NCBI GenBank assembly: GCA_030429345.1
Contig: JAUIFJ010000016.1
Location: 1 to 64,000 of the forward strand
Source: a bacterium
GTDB lineage: Bacteria; CAIWAD01
DNA length: 64,000 bases
Reading direction: 5' to 3'
Part shown: positions 38,259-45,728 of the stretch, in pieces
Layout of the letters: every line of letters begins with the position of its first letter
Position numbering within the stretch: the first letter of the stretch is position 1
The notes under the pieces: model-generated
The model's input: the letters and a program-made list of their open reading frames with translations, nothing else
The model's database searches: none
What the model was told of the DNA's origin: nothing
Position numbers and translations under genes: made by a program

Positions 38259-38362
38259 TGTTACACTCTTCTACTTCGAGAAAGAAAACAGTAATCTACT
38301 GTATAGAACTGGAGAATGGGGTTTACAGAAATTGTAACCAGCTTTGCCGATTGTAACTCCGG
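38259..38362. repeat. Imperfect ~100-bp repeat, copy 2
   Basis: This is the partner of 17207-17311, described there. Here it includes the last codons and the downstream sequence of the CoiA-like gene. Both copies, read on the minus strand, encode a similar short tail (K-L-V then hydrophobic residues, ending F-L-S-x), which suggests a shared origin for the sequence rather than chance. Confidence 0.5.
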
Positions 38363-39054
38363 ATTGAACTGGGCTTCGTGAGCCATCGACAGACCATCGG
38401 AGCAGCGATCGCTGCAACGCCAATGCCCACAATCCACTTCCAGGAAATCGGCTGCGGCGAGGGCAAAGAAGTTCCCTGGCAATCCAGTTGCTCGACGTCT
38501 TTGAATTCCTGATCTACTTCGAGCCATTCCCTATTGCCAGGATCGAACAGAACATGCCGTCGAAGCGTTTCAAAGTCGGCATCATAGAGCTTCGGATCGA
38601 TCCTGATCTCCAGCAGACGAATCCCATACTGTTTCAGGTGTCGAATCTTGTCGTCCTCGGTCTTATGCTCGCACCATATCTCGATGAAGTACCGGTTTCT
38701 GCCCTGGGTGGCGAAGACATCGATCCGCTTACCGTGGACTGCGTATTCAGCTTCGACATAGTCAAAAGTGACGATCTGGTGAAAGTCATCAGTGACTGGA
38801 ATCTTCAGTTGTTTCGCTTCACAGATGATTTGCTTGGCCATCAAGTGAACCGATTTCTCCCCCTTGCTTGTGCAAGTCGAATCCCGCTGGTGGCCGAAGT
38901 GGGGTTCCTTGCTTCCATTCAAGTACGCAATCAACTGCTTGCCGCAGTCTTCGCATTTGCAGCCACAGTCCAGGCCTTTGTCCTTAATGGGATCTAGCTG
39001 ATCGATATGCACTGGCTGATCATCCGGCCCAGTAGCCCAGACTCTTCTTCTCAT
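38323..39054 (-). CDS. CoiA-like protein with zinc motif, nuclease-like domain and C-terminal membrane helix
   Basis: The start at 39054 follows GGAG and gives 243 residues. The N-terminus has CEDCGKQL (Cys34, Cys37) and PHFGH (51-55), the zinc-finger-like pattern of CoiA-type competence proteins. Residues about 105-135 resemble the CoiA nuclease core (KRIDVFATQ, then RYFIEIWCEHKT). The third position of the usual E-x-K/Q is Trp here, so catalysis is doubtful. A membrane helix lies at about 209-228, near the C-terminus. CoiA acts on incoming DNA during natural transformation. Being next to a pilus-like machine, it could process DNA taken up by it. That link is inference. Confidence 0.72.
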   Translation of the reverse strand: MRRRVWATGPDDQPVHIDQLDPIKDKGLDCGCKCEDCGKQLIAYLNGSKEPHFGHQRDSTCTSKGEKSVHLMAKQIICEAKQLKIPVTDDFHQIVTFDYVEAEYAVHGKRIDVFATQGRNRYFIEIWCEHKTEDDKIRHLKQYGIRLLEIRIDPKLYDADFETLRRHVLFDPGNREWLEVDQEFKDVEQLDCQGTSLPSPQPISWKWIVGIGVAAIAAPMVCRWLTKPSSIRSYNRQSWLQFL

Positions 39055-39322
39055 GCTGGTCTCCTAATAGTAGTGGCCTAAAGTAGTACCTGGCTGAGAC
39101 GTTACCGTTTGGATCGCAAGTAGGCAGCGTAGTCAGATCTGGCAGTATTCATCGACTTGCAAAAGTGGTGCAAGTGTTGCTATATCCGAACGGCAATCTT
39201 GGACGATATGCGGATTGAATATGATCTGGATAAGGATTATCCGGATTGCATAATCCTAATTGGGTGGACGAGAAGAGTTAGTCTCGCAACCTGGCGGAGA
39301 TAGAACACTACTGGAGGCAATC

Positions 39323-41281
39323 GTGATAACACTAATCGGTGCACAAGTGTGGAAGTATAAGTCTATTGAAGACTCTACACCAGTACAGCTTGACAGAGAG
39401 GTGACGGTGCTTGTAGGAAAGAACGAGTCAGGCAAGACCGCATTTCTTGAAGCCCTACACAAAGCAATGCCACTCGGAGCTGCCAAGTACGACTACGTTG
39501 CGGATTTCACGCGAAAGGACTTGGTTCGCTACAGAACTGAACACGAGAACGAGAACTACCAGAAAACAGTTAGATTAACTTTTCGCATTGAGAAAGCACT
39601 TGCTGACACAATAAATAAAGAGGTCTTCGGAGGCGCAGAGATAATTGCCTCAGGTAAGACTTTCACCCGTGATACAACTATAGCCAATACTAACACCATT
39701 GGATTTAGTGTTGACCAAGTGGCAGCTTTAGTTGCGCTTCAAAAGCCGCTCTCAGATTTAGAACACATGGCTGAGGTGTTTGAAGGTGCTGCAAGCCTTG
39801 AAGACGCGCTCACGAAGATCGAAGAGCTAGAATTACCTGCTGATAACAGGCTGGCTAGCTTTGCTAGTCAGTGGCGAGAACGCACGATCAAAGCGAAGGG
39901 CTGGGGACTAATTGACGGCCACATCTGGCAGGCCTATCTTTCACCGGCACTTCCAAAGTTTTTGTATTTCGACGACTACAAGTTGCTAAGTGGGAAGATC
40001 AACCTACCTTCATTGCAAAATCGGGAAGCAAAGAACCAAGTTACAGATGCTGACGAGACAGCACAAGGTCTACTTCAACTTGCCGGTACGACATTACAGG
40101 AGCTGATGAGTGAAGATGGCTACGAAACTGCCAAGGCCAAACTTGAAGCTATTGGATTAAGTATAACACAGAAGGTATTCGAGTTTTGGAAGCAGAATTC
40201 TGATTTAGATGTGGAGTTTGATCTTAAGAGTGACACAAAAGACGTTGCTCCTTTTAATTCTGGCGTCAACCTCTACATCCGGATTAAAAATCGACGACAT
40301 GGTGTTACAGTGCCGTTCGACCAGCGTAGCAAGGGCTTCATTTGGTTTTTCAGCTTCTTGGTGTGGTTCGATGCTGTTCAGTCGCGTGCCAATACGGAAG
40401 ATTCTCTTATTCTACTTCTGGACGAGCCTGGTCTCAACCTCCATGCTCTTGCACAAGCTGACCTGCTGGCATACATCCGTGGTCTCTCGGGACAGCATCA
40501 GATCATATACACTACACATTCCCCATTTATGATTGACGGTACACACCTGGAAGAAGTGCGGGTCGTTGAGGATCAGGTCAAGAAGGGCAGTAAGATAACT
40601 GGAGACCTGGCTGGTTCATCGGACGAAAGCTTGTTCCCGTTGCAGGCTGCCCTGGGCTATTCAATTGCCCAGAATCTATTCATCGCCAAGAAGAACGTCT
40701 TAATCGAAGGTCCAGCTGACTTGATCTTGTTGCAGCACATGGGCGCTCTGCTTGAGGCAAGTGGAATGCAAGGGCTGGGCGGTTCCATCTTAGTGCCTGT
40801 TGGTGGTCTTGATAAGCTGACAACATTTGTTGCACTACTTGGCTCTAACAAGTTGAAGCTGGTAGTATTGCATGATCGTGCTAGTGCGCCGCATCAGAAA
40901 CTAGAGCATCTTATACGGCAAAAGCTTATTGAGCGAAAGCTCGTCTTAGACTTCTCGATGTTTCTTGACCCAGTACCGAAAGAAGCTGACATCGAAGATT
41001 TGCTGCCACCAGACCCATACATTGCAGCGTTTAATCAAACGTACGCCAAGGAACTGAATGGCGACGAATTGAAGTCCACTGATCTGAGTACGCATCCTCG
41101 AATGGTTGAGCGCATCAATTCTTGGCTCAGGGATAAGAAGATCATTCTTCAGAAGAGTGGAGGTTATAATCATTATCGCGTGGCACAAGCTGTTCTTCCT
41201 GCGCTTACAGCCGAAGCACTCCAGCCAGATGAGTTGGCTCGGTTTGAACGTTTATTTACCAAGATTAGTGAAGTGCTTTAG
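39323..41281 (+). CDS. OLD-family ATP-dependent nuclease
   Basis: The GTG at 39323 follows an ideal GGAGG and gives 652 residues; a longer reading from TTG 39260 lacks that support. The N-terminal ABC-type ATPase has Walker A GKNESGKT (32-39), Walker B with Asp367-Glu368 (LLLDEPGLNLH), and the switch His in YTTHSPFMI (about 399). A C-terminal TOPRIM domain has Glu462 and Asp466 (IEGPADL), Asp518 (LHDRAS) and a downstream EADIEDLLP. This is the OLD/GajA-like layout, associated with phage defence. The UvrD-like GajB partner of Gabija is not present. The next gene is a frameshifted nuclease, and a trypsin-like protease follows. Confidence 0.9.
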   Translation: MITLIGAQVWKYKSIEDSTPVQLDREVTVLVGKNESGKTAFLEALHKAMPLGAAKYDYVADFTRKDLVRYRTEHENENYQKTVRLTFRIEKALADTINKEVFGGAEIIASGKTFTRDTTIANTNTIGFSVDQVAALVALQKPLSDLEHMAEVFEGAASLEDALTKIEELELPADNRLASFASQWRERTIKAKGWGLIDGHIWQAYLSPALPKFLYFDDYKLLSGKINLPSLQNREAKNQVTDADETAQGLLQLAGTTLQELMSEDGYETAKAKLEAIGLSITQKVFEFWKQNSDLDVEFDLKSDTKDVAPFNSGVNLYIRIKNRRHGVTVPFDQRSKGFIWFFSFLVWFDAVQSRANTEDSLILLLDEPGLNLHALAQADLLAYIRGLSGQHQIIYTTHSPFMIDGTHLEEVRVVEDQVKKGSKITGDLAGSSDESLFPLQAALGYSIAQNLFIAKKNVLIEGPADLILLQHMGALLEASGMQGLGGSILVPVGGLDKLTTFVALLGSNKLKLVVLHDRASAPHQKLEHLIRQKLIERKLVLDFSMFLDPVPKEADIEDLLPPDPYIAAFNQTYAKELNGDELKSTDLSTHPRMVERINSWLRDKKIILQKSGGYNHYRVAQAVLPALTAEALQPDELARFERLFTKISEVL

Positions 41282-41286
41282 ACATT

Positions 41287-41321
41287 GGCCACCGGCCACC
41301 GGCCACCGGCCACCGGCCACC
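41287..41321. repeat. Tandem repeat of GGCCACC, five copies
   Basis: Five perfect copies of a 7-bp unit begin 5 bp after the OLD-family gene. The GC-rich block contrasts with the AT-rich surroundings. A perfect short array of this type can change length by slippage. Function is unknown. Confidence 0.9.
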
Positions 41322-41434
41322 AAGAAAACAGCATTGTGTGTCCTGAAGGGATCTTGACCGAGATCCCGTGTGTCTAAGGGGGTGTCGATGAAATTCATTC
41401 GGTTGGAGACTTGAGGAGATATGTGGTAACGAGA

Positions 41435-41865
41435 ATGGAACCAGAACCTCTACGACGTGGTAAGAGTTTTCATAAAAAAGTCAGCAGGAGTGGATCACTG
41501 AGGCTGAAGGTATTGTAGGAACGGAGAGCCATGTAGTAAAGCTGTCCGGAAGGCGAGGGAGGGTGGATGTTCTTGTCGATGATGAAGACGAAACTTGTGT
41601 TGTTATTGAAATCAAGGCATCAAACTGGGATCGGATGACAGATAAAGCCGTACTACGAAACGTCCGCCGCCAGATCAGACAGATATACTCTTACATAGAT
41701 ACGCAAATAGGTATCAAAGAATTCATTTGCCCAGGAATCGTTTTTCCTTTCCGCCCAGAGTCATCAGAGCGATTGAACCTGATTGAGGAGTTATTCTTGA
41801 ATGAGGGAATTTCAGTAGTCTGGGATGACGAGACAATTGCAATGTGCAAGATACGGAACAAGTAG
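41435..41865 (+). pseudogene. Restriction-like (PD-(D/E)XK) nuclease gene with a frameshift
   Basis: Reading starts at ATG 41435 (MEPEPLRRGKSFHKK) and then changes frame at a run of six A (41474-41479). It continues in another frame as QQEWITEAEGIVG and GRRGRVDVLVDD...VVIEIKAS. The second part has the PD-(D/E)XK core (Asp in VDVLV, E-I-K) and a conserved WDRM, then VRRQIRQIYSYI. Both halves look like one family protein of about 143 residues. One extra A in the run would restore a continuous frame. It may be a real mutation, a sequencing error in the homopolymer, or rarely a programmed shift. It lies downstream of the OLD-family gene in the same direction. Confidence 0.75.
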
Positions 41866-42101
41866 TGTCTCCGTTACAATTGGTCTTGAATTTGGTACGA
41901 GCAACTTGGATTTAAAGTAGAAATTCATGCAAACTAGGCAGACTCTTGCTTCAAGTTTACCTATTGAATCAAACTGATGCCTCGCCTTGTCATGGCCTTT
42001 GCCAGGATAGGAAAACGCAGCGGATATTCAGACGTGTGCAAAGCCCACGCCACAACTTCCAGGGCTAGCACAATCGATTGAGCAAAAGGAACACATAACA
42101 C

Positions 42102-42902
42102 ATGAAGCAGGCAACCTGGGACGAAATGTGCAAATCTGTGCTGGAGCAAATGATTGCATATGTTACACCATTTAACACTCCAATATCAACAGTACTAAAT
42201 GATGAAGAGGGTGAGCATCATGGTAGTGCTAGTTTCGTTAATGTTGATGGAGCAGTATACCTTGTTACCAATGAGCATGTTGCAAGAAAGCTATATACTT
42301 CATCCCTGGCACATCAGTTCCATGGAAGTGATATAGTAGCTCGGCTGATAAATCCATTTTGTGTCAAAAAGTATCCCATTGACTTTGCTGCTTCTAGGAT
42401 CCACAGTAATTCATGGACCGCAGTTACTCATAGAGCAAAAGGGATTCCAGAATCGAAATTTGCAATAAAGCATGCCCCAGTCTCAGCTGAGTTGTTGTTC
42501 TGCGTAGGATACAGCGGAGAGCGATCTCGGTTTCTCTATGGGACTCTGATTGAACCTGGTACACCCTATTTGATGCAGGAAATTGATTTTCCCTCCAACA
42601 TCGATGTTGGCGACAAGTCGTATCATTTCGCAATCCCGTACTTACCAGACAAAGCTTGGGCTATCGATGAAGATAGAAGAGGACTTCCGAAGCCTCCGGG
42701 AATGAGCGGCTCTATTTTGTGGAATACTAGATTCATTGAGATTACTAACGCTGGTCAGGTCTGGAGTCCCGACAAGGCAATGGTGACTGGGATTATCTGG
42801 GGTTGGCCTTCTTCGAGGGGTTGTCTACTCGCCACTAGGGTCGAGCACTTAGAGTTGAGAGAAATCACTGATCGTGCTAGCAAATGTGCTTCCATTCAGT
42901 GA
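42102..42902 (+). CDS. Trypsin-like serine protease without signal peptide
   Basis: This 266-residue protein has the complete chymotrypsin-fold triad by motif: His59 in VTNEHV, Asp94 in YPIDFA and Ser202 in PGMSGS. Flanking strands such as GSASFVNVDGAVYLV are typical of the family. There is no signal peptide, so it probably works in the cytoplasm. Cytoplasmic trypsin-like proteases encoded next to nucleases and ATPases are known in bacterial defence systems, where they activate or destroy a partner. Its position after the OLD-family and nuclease genes fits that. Substrate and partner are unknown. The gap before it (41866-42101) holds no gene. Confidence 0.85.
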   Translation: MKQATWDEMCKSVLEQMIAYVTPFNTPISTVLNDEEGEHHGSASFVNVDGAVYLVTNEHVARKLYTSSLAHQFHGSDIVARLINPFCVKKYPIDFAASRIHSNSWTAVTHRAKGIPESKFAIKHAPVSAELLFCVGYSGERSRFLYGTLIEPGTPYLMQEIDFPSNIDVGDKSYHFAIPYLPDKAWAIDEDRRGLPKPPGMSGSILWNTRFIEITNAGQVWSPDKAMVTGIIWGWPSSRGCLLATRVEHLELREITDRASKCASIQ

Positions 42903-42903
42903 A

Positions 42904-43710
42904 CTACCAACTTCCACTCCCACCAACCCCAGCAGTCTGCCCACCAGCCGTAACTGCAATCACCTTGTAGAAACCCTTCGGCTCCACATCCGCAAAGCCC
43001 ACATGCGTGAAGGACGTGCCGTTGCGCACGAAGCCTACCTGGGTGTAGTAGTGGCGGTCGACGTCAGCTGCCCAGAGGATGCGGTATCCATCAGCTGTAG
43101 GCGACGAATTCCAGGAAAGGTGTAGATCATTACCGACAGAAACGATTTCAAGGGGCGAAGGGGAGCCTGCAGTAATTCCAGTCTGGACACCAACAACGAA
43201 GTAGTCATGGTACTGATCTGGGACGTTCCCTGTATATGGATAGTAGACGAAGTAATCATCAAGTCCATCACCGTCAAAGTCGCGCACTATGATGCGCTGA
43301 ATACCAGCTCCGTCATCATCCCACGAAAACAAGACTTCATCAGTTGCAATATCACGGATTTCTAGGTCTGTCCACTGACCAGAAGTGAATGCGAATTCTG
43401 CTTGATTGTTGCTTCTTGCTTTACCAGCTACAAATGTACTGTGTGTATACTTTGGATCGAAAGGCGTCAGGAAACCTGCCGTTACATAGTGATACTCACC
43501 CGTGATTGGATTGAATAGAGCGGGTTCATTGTTATTTCTGTAGCTAAAGACTTCTAGTACGCCATCCCCATCCACATCAATGTCTACCCAAGGACCGCTA
43601 TAGCCATACTTCAAGGACACCGGCCCAACAGTGCTTTCATACTTCACGACTAGCTGCTGCGCAGATAATGCTGATGCTAGTAGCAGAAGGGGCAAAAGTC
43701 TTCGGAGCAT
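42904..43710 (-). CDS. Secreted protein with FG-GAP/VCBS-like repeats and FN3-like C-terminus
   Basis: The start at 43710 gives 268 residues with a signal peptide (MLRRLLPLLLLASALSAQ). Residues about 30-170 hold two D-x-D-x-D-G-type calcium-binding segments (VDIDVDGDGVLEVF and VRDFDGDGLDDYF), as in FG-GAP/VCBS beta-propeller blades. Residues about 175-255 resemble fibronectin type III (LEIVSVGNDLHLSW, then ADGYRILWA). The chain ends in a Gly-rich tail with no T9SS sorting domain. It is convergent with the protease gene, with one base between the stops. It is probably a surface or periplasmic protein of unknown role. Confidence 0.8.
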   Translation of the reverse strand: MLRRLLPLLLLASALSAQQLVVKYESTVGPVSLKYGYSGPWVDIDVDGDGVLEVFSYRNNNEPALFNPITGEYHYVTAGFLTPFDPKYTHSTFVAGKARSNNQAEFAFTSGQWTDLEIRDIATDEVLFSWDDDGAGIQRIIVRDFDGDGLDDYFVYYPYTGNVPDQYHDYFVVGVQTGITAGSPSPLEIVSVGNDLHLSWNSSPTADGYRILWAADVDRHYYTQVGFVRNGTSFTHVGFADVEPKGFYKVIAVTAGGQTAGVGGSGSW

Positions 43711-43826
43711 GAAAACCTCGTAGCTAGGTACTTTGAAGCTGATTTGTAGCAAAGCTTTTTCTACTATCCGAACAGAACATTCCCTTGGAGATGTTTGGCA
43801 CACCTAGGAGTCGAAACACTGTTCTG

Positions 43827-44432
43827 ATGTCTGCGACTGATCCATCAAGTCCTACTGGTTTGAAGTGCGAACCGACTTCTTGCCAAGACAGCGACTGGAA
43901 GCACTTTCGGAGACTTGTCTCTGACCGTCAAACTCCAGGTTGGATGCCAAAGCCTCGCGTCCAAGCATTCATCCATTCCGTGATCCAGGCTGAAGAACGC
44001 TCCTCTCGTGCTCGGTGGACGGAACAAGACCTGCGGAAGTGGTGGGCGCAGCTACTGAAACATTGCCCAGGGTTGGACAAGACCGAGGCCAGGAAGTTCA
44101 GCTGGGTCAAGCGTATCTGTCGAGGTAGCTGGGGTCCAAGTGTCGCTGATGATTGGCCGTCCTTTGCTGACGCGCCGGTACCTAGGAAGAAGCATCGATC
44201 CCCGCTACGTCGACTGAAAGACAAAGACGCGCGACTTCTTCAAACTGCGATCCAGCTGGAACCAGAAGAGGAACGTAGGCATTGGATCCTGAACGACTTC
44301 AGTAGCTGGCTGGATGGTGTTCTCGAGGCCACTGGGTTGCAGGAGGGGTTTACTGGGCAGCTGGAGTTTGCGCTTCAAGTACTAGATGGATCATGGGGTG
44401 ACCAGTTGACTTGTGACAGTACGCCTAGGTAG
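43827..44432 (+). CDS. Hypothetical Trp-rich basic protein
   Basis: With the ATG at 43827 it has 201 residues; an earlier ATG at 43791 is possible and would almost touch the divergent gene's promoter region. The sequence is basic, soluble, helical and rich in Trp (SWVKRICRGSWGPS, WWAQLLKH). I do not recognise it. A short ORF of about 24 codons follows (ending at 44509) and abuts the AbiGi-like gene; I cannot say if it is real. Confidence 0.6.
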   Translation: MSATDPSSPTGLKCEPTSCQDSDWKHFRRLVSDRQTPGWMPKPRVQAFIHSVIQAEERSSRARWTEQDLRKWWAQLLKHCPGLDKTEARKFSWVKRICRGSWGPSVADDWPSFADAPVPRKKHRSPLRRLKDKDARLLQTAIQLEPEEERRHWILNDFSSWLDGVLEATGLQEGFTGQLEFALQVLDGSWGDQLTCDSTPR

Positions 44433-44509
44433 AACGTTTGGAGTTGTATGAAGCTGTGCTTGATACGGACGGCTATTGGAAAGATGGGGTGGAGTGCCTG
44501 GAGGCTTGA

Positions 44510-45154
44510 ATGATCACTCGATCCAAGAGCAAGTGGCAAGATAAGCGTGATACGTTAGTCCACTTGACGAAGTCATCATCTCCAGGGATTGGTTTTCCTG
44601 ATAGCTTCAGAGTCCCAGGGGACCCGCGCGCCCGTCTATTGAGCATTCTTCAGGAAAAGAAGATCCGAGCGTCGCATATCCGGCATATGCTGTTCTTGCA
44701 GCCAACACCTATAGCTGTTGCATTTAGTGAAGCGATGCCAAGTACAATACAGATGCTGACAACCAGGTATTCACCATATGGCATTCATGTTCACAAATTC
44801 CACGCCTTCAGCAATGGTGGGGGACCGTGTTGGTATTTGAACAATGAAGTATTCAAATCCTTCACAAACGATAACTCCGTTAGAGCACGAGAGCTGGACG
44901 ATGAATGCAAATTCCTACTCACGCCTCTTGCACCTGCTTGGCAGGATGAAGTTCGTTTTCACAATGGAGTTCCTTGTGACTGGTCACATGAGAGGGAGTG
45001 GAGAGTGCCGGAGGATTTTAACTTGCCATTCGTGAACGGTAATCCTGATTTCGAAGTGCTTCTTCCTGATGACGAAGCAGTAGAGTGGCTAGTTCACCAA
45101 ACTCTTGAGTTTGATGTTGGTTCATGCACTAGGCTCATCTCAGAACTAGAGTGA
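44510..45154 (+). CDS. AbiGi/DUF2971-like protein, candidate abortive-infection factor
   Basis: This 214-residue protein begins a conserved block LVHLT (16-20), then a short helix and PIAVAFSEAMPS (67-78), YGIHVHKFHAF (90-100), GGGPCWYL (103-110) and SHEREWRVP (159-167). The order and wording resemble the AbiGi/DUF2971-type family, whose members are linked to abortive phage resistance and whose fold recalls ADP-ribosyltransferases. I base this on remembered patterns, so the family name is tentative. It lies to the right of the OLD-family, nuclease and protease genes. No ribosome-binding site stands out; the start directly follows a stop codon (TGA-ATG). Confidence 0.6.
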   Translation: MITRSKSKWQDKRDTLVHLTKSSSPGIGFPDSFRVPGDPRARLLSILQEKKIRASHIRHMLFLQPTPIAVAFSEAMPSTIQMLTTRYSPYGIHVHKFHAFSNGGGPCWYLNNEVFKSFTNDNSVRARELDDECKFLLTPLAPAWQDEVRFHNGVPCDWSHEREWRVPEDFNLPFVNGNPDFEVLLPDDEAVEWLVHQTLEFDVGSCTRLISELE

Positions 45155-45181
45155 GCCTCTACTAAATGGCTGGAGGAACGG

Positions 45182-45703
45182 ATGAGACGTGCGACAATTT
45201 CAATTCTGAGCCTATTTGTGATTACTTGTTTGTCAGTTGGTCAAACTGTTCAAATGGAAACGCTGAATGCAGAAGGTTCCTTTGCGGGCTATGGAAATCA
45301 GTTTGCTGTTTTTCATAGCAACGGCTACGTCTTCATTTATGGACAGGGGGGAGTTAATCAAACAAGGGTAAACATCATCAGTGAGCAGGCACTTATAGAT
45401 GCAGCGTATGGAAGCACTGCAGAAGCTAGTGATCGCCCCAGGACAGTTCAACTCCTACCAGCCCATCCGAACCCCTTCAACCCTTCCACCAGCATCGAGT
45501 TCTCCCTGGCCGCGACGGACCACGTCCAGCTGACTGTCCACAACATGCTGGGCCAGCAGGTGAAGATCATCCAGGATGGTTTGATGGAAGCTGGCGAGCA
45601 TACGGTGAACTTTGACGGGCAGGGGCTGGCCAGTGGTGTGTATACCTACACGCTACAGGTTGGGAGCTATGTGGAGACGAAGAAGTTTACGTTGGTGAAG
45701 TAA
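45182..45703 (+). CDS. Small T9SS-sorted secreted protein carried by the element
   Basis: The start follows GGAGG and gives 173 residues with a signal peptide (ISILSLFVITCLSVGQ). Only about 70 residues of unknown mature sequence precede a T9SS type A sorting domain (about 88-173: AHPNPFNPSTSIEF, VHNMLGQQVKII, ASGVYTYTLQ, final KKFTLVK). The DNA encoding the sorting domain (from about 45458) is clearly more GC-rich, with host-like codon choice, than the AT-rich first part. It looks as if a host sorting module was joined to an element gene. It is followed 26 bp later by the SUMF1-fold gene, probably one operon. It shows that the element depends on a host T9SS. Confidence 0.88.
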   Translation: MRRATISILSLFVITCLSVGQTVQMETLNAEGSFAGYGNQFAVFHSNGYVFIYGQGGVNQTRVNIISEQALIDAAYGSTAEASDRPRTVQLLPAHPNPFNPSTSIEFSLAATDHVQLTVHNMLGQQVKIIQDGLMEAGEHTVNFDGQGLASGVYTYTLQVGSYVETKKFTLVK

Positions 45704-45728
45704 TCAACAGAACTGAAATGGGGCAGCC

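Noticed and set aside
39323-41281. Complete Gabija system
   Set aside because: The OLD/GajA-like part is present but no UvrD-like GajB helicase gene follows. The next genes are a frameshifted nuclease and a trypsin-like protease.
41435-41865. Programmed -1 frameshifting at the A run
   Set aside because: In the starting frame the codons before the run are CAT AAA AAA, so the peptidyl-site tRNA would have to re-pair with TAA. A mutation or homopolymer sequencing error explains it more simply.
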